Source: Oscillospiraceae bacterium
GTDB taxonomy: Bacteria > Bacillota > Clostridia > Oscillospirales > Acutalibacteraceae
Assembly (NCBI GenBank): GCA_031261445.1
Contig: JAISJQ010000048.1
Coordinates: forward strand, 31,650 to 95,649
DNA: 64,000 nucleotides
Reading direction: 5' to 3'
The translations under genes were made by a program, and so were the position numbers. The stretch's first letter is position 1, and each line of letters starts with the position of its first letter. The notes beneath the pieces were generated by a model. It had not been told where the DNA came from. It did not search any database and saw only the letters and a program-made list of their open reading frames with translations. Below are positions 10,601 to 16,285 of this stretch, in pieces.

Positions 10601-11036
10601 GGAACGTGTCAATGTAGGGAATCAGCGGCTCGATTTTGCTCCACGGCACGAACAGCGTCGTCTCCACGTTTACGGGGATGCCCGCGTCCGAAAGTAGGCG
10701 CAAGAGCGCCAACAGTGTGTCGGTGTTTTGTAGCAGGGGCTCGCCGCCCGAAAGCGTCACGCCGCCGGCGGTGGCTTTGTAGTACGCGTGGTCTTTGCGC
10801 AGGACATCGACCAACTGCGCGGGGGTGAGGGTTAGGTCGCCGTCTCGCGGCTCAGTGGTCAGGTTTTCGGGGTTCTGACACCACAGGCAACGCAGGCCGC
10901 AGCCCTTAAAGAACACAGTGGAGCGCAGCCCCGTGCCGTCATGGACACAGGTGCGCTGGATTTTAGCGACAGTGAGCGTATGCGTTTGCTTGTCAGCCAC
11001 GCCCAAAGCCGTGCCGACGAATCTGCTGGTTGCCAT
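7653..11036 (-). CDS. Fused glycyl-radical activating enzyme and glycyl radical enzyme (PFL/diol-dehydratase family)
   Basis: One open frame of 1127 residues with two complete enzymes. Residues 20-285 are a radical-SAM activase: CxxxCxxC cysteines at 46, 50 and 53 (CGLRCLWC), SGGEP at 96-100, and no inserted ferredoxin clusters, as in the PFL-activase type. From about residue 295 to the end is a full-length glycyl radical enzyme. Its GCVEP motif gives the thiyl cysteine Cys710 and Glu712, and its RVAGYCAYF motif gives the radical Gly1104. GCVEP, rather than the tandem cysteines of pyruvate formate-lyase, points to the dehydratase/lyase branch; Thr723 and Asp724 may help define the substrate, which I cannot assign. 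The ATG at 11036 follows AGAGGTG; an upstream in-frame ATG at 11087 lacks such a site. The two enzymes are normally separate adjacent genes. Confidence 0.9.
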   Translation of the reverse strand: MATSRFVGTALGVADKQTHTLTVAKIQRTCVHDGTGLRSTVFFKGCGLRCLWCQNPENLTTEPRDGDLTLTPAQLVDVLRKDHAYYKATAGGVTLSGGEPLLQNTDTLLALLRLLSDAGIPVNVETTLFVPWSKIEPLIPYIDTFLVDFKVVGDSAEHEKLTGQSDERIRENVAKLLASAHEPKVRFRMVIVPGYNDAPAQIQNAAEYIKSLGFDDLELLQYWKFYEDKAERLGLDVPQLGIAQTDALTALKAAAKTFRESGLEVWSDSLQPKPYHATFTERVNKIRQELWEAPREICFETALLKTEYYKKFKGFKKPVHIHRAERLKYVLEHRTLNVYPGELLVGNFTAKRVAGQIWEEQYGPLYITFLYKAARQTPVPFASTKAERRKFYTKVFPYWLPRCIIGRYALRNGAKQMVQTFSSVAEQTVGFNNNFAAIAHFIVNFDRLLENGTAGLKEEIRAAMAAHPENNQDFYRGALEGLDALEIFGLRYVDMLNDMAATEGDAGRRQELLDMAAVCAQVPKHPARTFREALQAMTFLMIALCTEAYENAVSLGRLDQILQPYYERDLAAGRITYDEAKELLSLFVLKMDECILVNDGDGLLNISKLFETLSTDQAVTFGGLKPDGTDGTNPVTYMLCDICELLPLAINMCARIHKDSPQKYLNRLAQLYIGGCPMPELFSDEAYLKTLATHYRESEENCRNYSIVGCVEPICSPDHFGNTDCCNMNVTLPLVQAMRGTENDLWNYAFPEQVEKFITRITDYAFPKATPRHARIRAKRREKIRQRDIKRGYYSVENPPQSMDELLERYQERLNFLARSILHDQQVVEQQLSETLTTPLASSLYEGCIRTGKDAYEGGTDYKTAGIQAVGITDTADSLVAINELVFKQGKYTLRELLAAIDADYVGEEYQQILADTLACPKFGDNTTEETAFWVNKVMDIYNRALAQCPYAVRSGGRPQTNATEDFADPRSGAYTAGYYALNTSDRYGKYSGALPSGHRKGVSLANSVAPAHGAVQDDLLSALNDVSLVDFARHAVNGSTVTFTIDAALFPGQSGVKNLAEIFRTFLTHGGMQFQPNVVSRELLQDAYDHPEKHKYLMVRVAGYCAYFQELSDELKKIIIGRTCYA

Positions 11037-11075
11037 TGGATACACCTCTAGAAATTGAGAATTTAGTATGCTAAT

Positions 11076-11104
11076 ATTATACAGCATTATGATGAAAAAT
11101 GCAA
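11076..11104 (-). promoter_or_regulatory. Sigma-A promoter of the fused glycyl radical gene
   Basis: On the minus strand TTGCAT, a 17-base spacer and TATAAT, with the -10 box about 40 bases upstream of the ATG at 11036. Confidence 0.8.
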
Positions 11105-11137
11105 GATAATTCTTGCCGATTTGTGAATTCTAACAAA
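11101..11137. promoter_or_regulatory. Two inverted repeats at the glycyl radical promoter (candidate operators)
   Basis: GCAAGA-TAAT-TCTTGC at 11101-11116 overlaps the -35 box. TTTGTGAATTCTAACAAA at 11120-11137 lies just upstream. The second resembles a Rex-type site (TTGTGAA/TTGTTAA half-sites), but its half-sites are only two bases apart instead of four. Redox control of glycyl radical genes by Rex is known in Clostridia; applying it here is an inference. Confidence 0.45.
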
Positions 11138-11640
11138 TTTTGTGGTATTAGGCACAATATATGCTCGTCTTTTAGTGAAATAAACCAAACATTCACCGAG
11201 GCGGGAGGAATGAGGATACAGGAATGAGGGGGCGGGGAGGGGTGAGGGTTCAGGATACAGGAGGTAGGGGGTTGTAGGGGCGACCCTTGTGGTCGCCCGT
11301 TACACAGAGGTGTAGGGGCGGATATCATCCGCCCGTGTTCCTCATTGTAGGGGCGCACGCCCCTGTGCGCCCGCTGTGCAATCGTGTAGATGTAGGGGAT
11401 GCCCCCTTGGGCGTCCCGTTGGTTAGACAAACACCGTTATAAACCACGGGACGCCGAGGGCGGCGTCCCCTACGGAGGCGTGAGAAATGAGGATGCAGGA
11501 GGGAGGGGGTCGTAGGGGCGAGCTGCGCTCGCCCGCTGTTGAAGGGAGGGATCGGTAGGGGCGGCAACCTGCCGCCCATCAATCCCACAAAACGCTACCT
11601 CCTCCAGCGGGCGACCACAAGGGTCGCCCCTACAGGCAAT
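11138..11640. repeat. Long intergenic repeat array upstream of feoA
   Basis: No gene is visible. After about 60 bases of AT-rich DNA come GAGGATACAGGAATGAGG-type repeats (about 11205-11270). A dense run of palindromes follows: 11274-11298 (GGGCGACC arms), about 11312-11334 (GGGCGGATATCATCCGCCC), about 11347-11371 (GGGCGCACGCCCCTGTGCGCCC), about 11394-11419 (GGGATGCCCCC/GGGCGTCCC), about 11447-11473 (inverted GGGACGCCGAGGGCGGCGTCCC), about 11512-11533 (GGGCGAGCTGCGCTCGCCC), about 11555-11577 (GGGCGGCAACCTGCCGCCC) and 11609-11633 (inverted GGGCGACC type). Stem sequences differ, yet each is self-complementary. Confidence 0.85.
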
Positions 11641-11667
11641 TGTTCATTGTCAATTGTTCATTGAATG
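11636..11667. repeat. CAATTGTTCATTG repeat
   Basis: Two near-identical copies of CAATTGTTCATTG in a row. The same family recurs at about 15187-15217 and 37730-37763, each time close to a GTAGGGGC palindrome. Confidence 0.7.
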
Positions 11668-11705
11668 CCCCCAAATATAAAATTAATCACCAATCCAAAA
11701 AACGC

Positions 11706-11734
11706 TTGACAATCTCCGACAAACATGCTATACT
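11706..11734 (+). promoter_or_regulatory. Sigma-A promoter of feoA
   Basis: TTGACA, a 17-base spacer and TATACT, followed at once by an operator-like palindrome. Confidence 0.88.
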
Positions 11735-11737
11735 ATG

Positions 11738-11759
11738 GTTGTTAGCGATGACTAACAAC
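11738..11759. promoter_or_regulatory. Candidate metal-responsive operator at the feoA start site
   Basis: A perfect inverted repeat GTTGTTAG-N6-CTAACAAC begins 4 bases after the -10 box, where a bound repressor would block initiation. Its core GTTAGCGATGACTAAC matches a second site at 12085-12100. The TTAG/CTAA half-sites recall DtxR/IdeR/MntR-family operators. The regulator is not encoded in the window, so the assignment is inferred. Confidence 0.6.
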
Positions 11760-11777
11760 GAACAAAGGGGAATACAT

Positions 11778-12011
11778 ATGAACACACTCAACCACATTCG
11801 ACCGGGCAAAAGCGTCTTTATTGAACACGTGGGCGGCGAGGGCGCACTCAAACGCCGCCTGATGGAAATGGGCTTGACCCGCGGCACGCGCGTCACCGTG
11901 CGCAAAGTCGCGCCGTTGGGCGACCCCATTGAGGTGAACGTGCGCTCGTATTCGCTCTCCCTGCGCAAGGCCGACGCCGCGCTTGTGCGCGTCAGCGCAG
12001 AGGGCAGATGA
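11778..12011 (+). CDS. feoA: Ferrous iron transport protein A
   Basis: Small SH3-like cytoplasmic partner of the FeoB iron(II) transporter. It has 77 residues, starting at the ATG at 11778 after AAAGGGGAATACAT. The sequence shows LKRRLMEMGLTRGTRVTV, the family core, followed by GDPIEVNVRSYSLSLRKADA. An in-frame upstream ATG at 11640 lies before the promoter and is rejected. It is followed by feoB after about 120 bases containing one repeat palindrome and a second operator-like site. Confidence 0.93.
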   Translation: MNTLNHIRPGKSVFIEHVGGEGALKRRLMEMGLTRGTRVTVRKVAPLGDPIEVNVRSYSLSLRKADAALVRVSAEGR

Positions 12012-12020
12012 AACCAAACG

Positions 12021-12044
12021 TAGGGGCGGATATCATTCGCCCGC
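12021..12044. repeat. GTAGGGGC-family palindrome between feoA and feoB
   Basis: A GTAGGGGCGGATATCATTCGCCC copy with a single mismatch in one arm, sitting inside an apparent operon. It could form a hairpin in the feoAB transcript. Confidence 0.7.
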
Positions 12045-12083
12045 GATGACAAGAGGAGAGAACCCCGTGGGCATGTGCCCGCG

Positions 12084-12101
12084 TGTTAGCCTAGACTAAC
12101 A
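12084..12101. promoter_or_regulatory. Second operator-like palindrome, before feoB
   Basis: TGTTAG-N6-CTAACA. Its core GTTAGCCTAGACTAAC shares GTTAGC...GACTAAC with the feoA operator (13 of 16 positions identical). No convincing -10 box is seen next to it. Confidence 0.55.
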
Positions 12102-12134
12102 AAATGTCAAAAAATATCATCAATGGAGAGTTAC

Positions 12135-14291
12135 ATGCCCATCAAAATCGCTTTGGCCGGCAACCCCAATTGCGGCAAAACCACTTTGTTCAATGCCCTG
12201 ACCGGTGCCAACCAGTTCGTCGGCAACTGGCCGGGTGTCACCGTGGAAAAGAAAGAGGGCCATCTGCGCGGCCGCAAGGATGTCACCCTCACCGACCTGC
12301 CGGGGATTTACTCCCTCTCGCCCTACAGCCCCGAAGAGCGCATCGCGCGGCAATACCTGCTCGATGCCAAGCCTGATGCCGTGCTCAACCTCATTGACGG
12401 CACCGCGCTGGAACGCTCGCTCTTCCTGACGACACAACTGCTGGAACTGGGTGTGCCCGTGGTCTGCGTGGTCAACATGATTGACGAAGTGCGCCGGCAG
12501 GGCATCAAGATAAACACCGACAAGCTCAGCGAAGCGTTGGGCGTGCCAGTGCTGGAAATCTCCGCGCTCAAAGAGACAGGCCTAGCCGAAGCGGTGGCGG
12601 ACGTGATTGAAGTCGCCAAAACGGGCACGCCCGCCCGGCCGCGCCACCTGTTCGGCGGCTGTGTGGAGCACTACTTAGCGCACATTGAGGAGTACGCCCT
12701 GCACGACATGCCCGTGCACCTGCAACGCTGGTACGCCGTCAAGCTCTTTGAGCGCGACGAGGTTGTGGCGCAAAAACTGGGTCTAACACAGACGCAACGC
12801 GCCCACATCGAGCAGGATATCCTGCACTGCGAAGAGGAGATGCGCGACGATTCGGTCAGCCTCGTTATCCATGACCGCTATGCCTACATCGACAAGATCA
12901 CGCCGCCGGTGCTGCGCTTTTCCCGCCAGCCGGGCAGCTTGAGCCTGTCGGACAAGGTGGATCTGGTCATCACCAACCGCATCCTTGCCCTGCCGATTTT
13001 CGCGCTGATCATGGGCTTTGTGTACTTCATCTCCGTATCCTCTCTGGGCGGCACGCTCACCGACTGGTTCAACGAGGGTGTCTTTGGTGAGGGCTGGACG
13101 CTCTTCAATTGGGATGTCCCCAGCGTCCCCGCGCTCATTGGCAGTCTGCTGGAAACACTCAATGTGCAGGAGTGGCTACAGTCGTTGGTGCTCGACGGCA
13201 TCGTCGCGGGTGTCGGCGCGGTGCTGGGTTTCCTGCCGCAAATGATCATCCTCTTCTTCTGCCTAGCGTTCCTAGAGGCTTGCGGCTACATGTCGCGCAT
13301 CGCGTTCATTCTCGATAAGCTCTTCCGCCGCTTTGGACTCTCCGGCAAGTCGTTCATCCCCATCCTCATCGGCACAGGCTGCGGCGTGCCGGGCATCATG
13401 GCCAGCCGCACCGTGGAAAACGAGGCCGACCGCCGCATGACCATCATGACCACCACCTTCATTCCCTGCAGTGCCAAACTGCCCGTGATTGCGTTGATTG
13501 CCGCCGCGTTCTTTGGTGGCGCATGGTGGGTGGCGGCCAGTTGCTACTTCATCGGTGTGGCGGCGATTTTGCTCTCTGGCATCCTGCTGAAGAAAACGAA
13601 ACCCTTCCAAGGCAAGTCCGCGCCCTTCGTGCTGGAACTGCCCGCCTATCACTGGCCCACAGGGCGCAATTTGGCGCGTTCCGTCTGGGAGCGCGGTAGC
13701 TCGTTCGTCAAGAAAGCGGGCTCAATCATCCTGCTGGCCAGCGTGTTCATCTGGTTCACCTCTGCGTTCGGTTGGGTTGACGGCCACTTCGGCATGGTGG
13801 AGGACATGGGCGAGAGCCTGCTCGCGCTTATCGGGCGCGGTCTGTCGTGGCTCTTCGTGCCGCTGGGCTGGGGTGATTGGCAAGCGACCGTGGCGACCGT
13901 CACGGGCATCGTCGCCAAAGAAAACGTGGTGAGCACCATGGGCGTGCTGTTCCATTCCGAGGAAGGCGCGGCGCTAGAGACCGCCCTGAGCGCGATCTAC
14001 ACCCCCTTGGCCGCCTACTCTCTGCTGCTGTTTAACCTGCTGTGCGCCCCCTGTTTTGCGGCCATCGGCGCGATGCGGCGCGAGATGAACAGCCCCCGCT
14101 GGTTCCTATTTGCGCTGGGATATCAGTGCGGCCTAGCGTATCTGGTGGCGCTGTGGGCGTACCAGTTTGGCTCTGCGCTCATGGGCAACCCGTCCATCCC
14201 GGGCTTTGCCCTAGCGGCGGTGACCTTTGCGGCGTTTGTGTACATGCTCGTGCGCAAGCCCGCGCCGCAACCCCTGCGCCAAAAAGCTTGA
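12135..14291 (+). CDS. feoB: Ferrous iron transport protein B
   Basis: Inner-membrane iron(II) transporter with a cytoplasmic GTPase domain. G motifs are visible: GNPNCGKTT (G1), TDLPGIYSL (G3), NMID (G4) and SAL (G5). After a helical insertion domain come the transmembrane segments from about residue 280 on, including two Gate-like regions (GCGVPGIMASR, VTGIVAKENVVSTMG). The total is 718 residues. The ATG at 12135 has GGAG six bases upstream; the in-frame ATG at 12123 has none. The stop codon TGA forms part of the next promoter's -35 box. Confidence 0.96.
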   Translation: MPIKIALAGNPNCGKTTLFNALTGANQFVGNWPGVTVEKKEGHLRGRKDVTLTDLPGIYSLSPYSPEERIARQYLLDAKPDAVLNLIDGTALERSLFLTTQLLELGVPVVCVVNMIDEVRRQGIKINTDKLSEALGVPVLEISALKETGLAEAVADVIEVAKTGTPARPRHLFGGCVEHYLAHIEEYALHDMPVHLQRWYAVKLFERDEVVAQKLGLTQTQRAHIEQDILHCEEEMRDDSVSLVIHDRYAYIDKITPPVLRFSRQPGSLSLSDKVDLVITNRILALPIFALIMGFVYFISVSSLGGTLTDWFNEGVFGEGWTLFNWDVPSVPALIGSLLETLNVQEWLQSLVLDGIVAGVGAVLGFLPQMIILFFCLAFLEACGYMSRIAFILDKLFRRFGLSGKSFIPILIGTGCGVPGIMASRTVENEADRRMTIMTTTFIPCSAKLPVIALIAAAFFGGAWWVAASCYFIGVAAILLSGILLKKTKPFQGKSAPFVLELPAYHWPTGRNLARSVWERGSSFVKKAGSIILLASVFIWFTSAFGWVDGHFGMVEDMGESLLALIGRGLSWLFVPLGWGDWQATVATVTGIVAKENVVSTMGVLFHSEEGAALETALSAIYTPLAAYSLLLFNLLCAPCFAAIGAMRREMNSPRWFLFALGYQCGLAYLVALWAYQFGSALMGNPSIPGFALAAVTFAAFVYMLVRKPAPQPLRQKA

Positions 14292-14316
14292 CGAGCACGC
14301 GCTTTTGGCGTATACT
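14288..14316 (+). promoter_or_regulatory. Sigma-A promoter of the DUF4160 gene, overlapping the feoB stop
   Basis: TTGACG, a 17-base spacer and TATACT. The feoB stop codon TGA (14289-14291) lies inside the -35 hexamer. Confidence 0.83.
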
Positions 14317-14348
14317 ATACACACAAATACACGCGAGAGGTAAGAGCC

Positions 14349-14615
14349 ATGCCTGTTCTGTCACAGTTTTTCGGGATTGCAATCTATCTTTACAATGAGG
14401 ACACAGAAAAACACCACGCGCCGCATATCCATGCCTTCTATGCCGAGAACGAAGCGTCATTTGATTTGCGTGGCAAAAAGCTCGCCGGAACGTTTCCGCG
14501 CAAGCAAACCAAAATTCTGCAAGCTTGGATTCTCATTCACGAGGAAGAGCTGGCGGCCGCATGGCGCATCTACCAAAAGTCTGGCGAAATCATCAAGATT
14601 GAGGGTCTGCGCTGA
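14349..14615 (+). CDS. DUF4160 domain protein
   Basis: An 88-residue protein that matches DUF4160 almost end to end: FFGIAIYLYNED, then HHAPHIHAFY, then a C-terminal helix IHEEELAAAWRIYQKSGE. Genes of this family are usually paired with DUF2442 genes, as here, and are sometimes suspected to be toxin-antitoxin-like; no biochemical role is established. The ATG follows GAGAGGTAAGAGCC. The stop overlaps the next start by one base (TGATG), so translation is coupled. It has its own promoter although it lies inside the feo locus. Confidence 0.85.
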   Translation: MPVLSQFFGIAIYLYNEDTEKHHAPHIHAFYAENEASFDLRGKKLAGTFPRKQTKILQAWILIHEEELAAAWRIYQKSGEIIKIEGLR

Positions 14616-14890
14616 TGGCTATTTCCCTAAAACGTCCTCGCTGTGTAGCCGTTCAGGCGCGGGAAAACTACCACCTTCTCGTCACGTTCAATAACGGCGA
14701 AAAGCGGCTCTACGATGCCCACTGGTTGCTGGAACGCCCCGGCCATGCGGAGCTGAAAAATCCAGCCGTTTTCGCGGAGGTTAAGCCCGCTGGCTACAGC
14801 ATTGCGTGGCTACACGGGCAGGACGTCAGCCCCGTGGAGCTCTACGACCGCAGCATTCCCTACACTGAAACGGAGGCCCAAAATGACTGA
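14615..14890 (+). CDS. DUF2442 domain protein
   Basis: A 91-residue partner of the preceding DUF4160 gene. The DUF2442 pattern is visible: YHLLVTFNNGEKRLYD, then a segment leading to AGYSIAWLHGQDVSPVELYD, where W and D are typical of the family. Its start overlaps the DUF4160 stop, and its end overlaps the FeoB-associated gene by eight bases. All three genes are therefore probably on one transcript. Its function is unknown. Confidence 0.83.
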   Translation: MAISLKRPRCVAVQARENYHLLVTFNNGEKRLYDAHWLLERPGHAELKNPAVFAEVKPAGYSIAWLHGQDVSPVELYDRSIPYTETEAQND

Positions 14891-15056
14891 TTTTCTACAA
14901 AACTATGGCGGCACCCTGCTCATTGGCGCAGTGGTGGCGGCGGCAATTGCGCTGGTGATTGTGCGCCTCATCCGCCAAAAGAAACGCACAGGCTCTGCCA
15001 CCTGCGACTGCGGCAGTTGCGGCGAAACCAACTGCCCAATGAGGCTTGAGGATTGA
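14883..15056 (+). CDS. FeoB-associated Cys-rich membrane protein
   Basis: A 57-residue protein with one N-terminal transmembrane helix (about residues 9-30), a basic RLIRQKKR stretch and the Cys cluster CDCGSCGETNCP. This is the pattern of the small membrane proteins found next to feoB in Firmicutes, thought to assist ferrous iron uptake. The ATG at 14883 overlaps the DUF2442 gene. The last codons and stop are made of a GAGGCTTGAGGATTGAGG intergenic repeat, so the C-terminal MRLED may be a repeat-derived end. Confidence 0.85.
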   Translation: MTDFLQNYGGTLLIGAVVAAAIALVIVRLIRQKKRTGSATCDCGSCGETNCPMRLED

Positions 15057-15220
15057 GGATACAGGCATGAGGGGCATTGAGGCTTGAGGCGTGAGGATAC
15101 AGGCATGAGGGGGCGCACGAAACGTTTCGTGCGCTCCCTCTATAATCTATCATTGTTGGGGCGTGCGCAGCTCGCCCCTACAACAACTGTTCATTGTTCA
15201 TTGTAAATTGTTCATTGGCA
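15040..15220. repeat. Intergenic repeats before the SpoIID-like gene
   Basis: Direct GAGGNNTGAGGATACAGGCATGAGG-type repeats run from inside the preceding gene to about 15112. A GCGCACGAAACGTTTCGTGCGC palindrome lies at 15114-15135. An inexact GTAGGGGC-type palindrome (inverted) ends near 15182, followed by CAATTGTTCATTG-type repeats at about 15187-15217. Confidence 0.7.
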
Positions 15221-15277
15221 TATTTGCGCCGCGGTTGGCGTACACTGCACAAAGCCCGTCCAAAGGGAGTGCACGCC

Positions 15278-16285
15278 ATGAAGTTCCGCTCGCTGTTTAT
15301 TTTGCTGTTGATCTTGACGTTTATTTTAACGCCCCTAGCCGCACTGCGCTTTGCGCCCGTGGACGTGGAGGCGAATCAACCCGACACCACAACAACCGCG
15401 CCCAGCAAAGTCAGTCCCACCTCCACCGCCACAGCACCCAAAGCCGAGACCGTGACCAGCACCAAAGATTTCACCGTGCGTCTGCTGCGCAGTGTCAGCG
15501 GCAAGACGGAAGAGCTCCCGCTGGAGGACTACGTCCTCGGTGCACTGGCCGCCGAAATGCCCGCCAGCAACGAGCCCGAAGCCCTCGCGGCGCAGGCGGT
15601 GGCCGTGCGCACCAACGCGCTTTATGCCCGCAACCACCCCGATGCCACGCTGGCGGGTGCTGACCTTGCGGACACGGCGGGGACGCATCAAGGCTATGCG
15701 GACAAAACGCAGCGACAGGCGCAATGGGGCAAGGATGCCGACATCTACGAAGAGAAATTGACGAAAGTGGTGGCGGACACAGCGGGAAAAATCGTGCTCT
15801 ACAAAGACAAACCCGCCTTCGCAGCGTTCCATGCGCTCTCCTGCGGCATGACGGAAAGCGCCGCCAACGTGTGGGGCAACGACCTGCCCTACCTGCGCCC
15901 AGTCAACAGCGCAGGCGACACACTCAGCCCGAACTACGCCAAGACAATCATAGTGCCCATCGCAGATTTTTTGGAGAAAGTAGCGCAACTGGGTGGTGAC
16001 AAAAACGCCAAAGAGCTCGTCGGCAAGGCGACGCTCACCGCCAGCGGCACGGTGGCGGGGTTGAAACTGGGCGGCAAAGAGCTTAAGGGCACGGAAATCC
16101 GCACGGCCTTCGCCCTGCCCAGCGCCGCGTTTGATTTGACGCTTACCCAGACCGAGGCCAGCTTTGCCTGTCGTGGTTACGGGCACGGCGTAGGGCTCAG
16201 CCAGTTCGGTGCACAGACCATGGCGGCGCAAGGCAGCAATTGGCGCGAAATTTTGGCGCACTATTACCCCGGCACAACGATTTAG
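15278..16285 (+). CDS. SpoIID/LytB domain protein
   Basis: A 335-residue cell-wall protein of the SpoIID family; SpoIID itself is a lytic transglycosylase needed for engulfment. The N-terminal hydrophobic stretch (residues 5-24) is a signal peptide or anchor. A Thr/Pro/Ala-rich linker follows. The SpoIID core shows PLEDYVLGALAAEMPAS, LAAQAVAVRTNAL and CGMTESAANVWG, and the C-terminal signature is YGHGVGLSQFGAQTMA with HYYPGT. It is not in a recognised sporulation operon here, so it may be SpoIID or a paralogue. The ATG at 15278 follows AAGGGAG. Confidence 0.87.
   Translation: MKFRSLFILLLILTFILTPLAALRFAPVDVEANQPDTTTTAPSKVSPTSTATAPKAETVTSTKDFTVRLLRSVSGKTEELPLEDYVLGALAAEMPASNEPEALAAQAVAVRTNALYARNHPDATLAGADLADTAGTHQGYADKTQRQAQWGKDADIYEEKLTKVVADTAGKIVLYKDKPAFAAFHALSCGMTESAANVWGNDLPYLRPVNSAGDTLSPNYAKTIIVPIADFLEKVAQLGGDKNAKELVGKATLTASGTVAGLKLGGKELKGTEIRTAFALPSAAFDLTLTQTEASFACRGYGHGVGLSQFGAQTMAAQGSNWREILAHYYPGTTI

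Noticed and set aside
7653..11036. Call as pyruvate formate-lyase
   Set aside because: Pyruvate formate-lyase has two adjacent catalytic cysteines; this protein has a single one in GCVEP, the dehydratase/lyase motif.
11120..11137. A true Rex operator
   Set aside because: Half-sites are similar, but the spacing is two bases instead of four; kept only as a candidate inverted repeat.
11274..11633. Repeat clusters as a possible CRISPR array
   Set aside because: The units differ in sequence and spacing, are themselves palindromes, and no unique equal-length spacers or cas genes are present.
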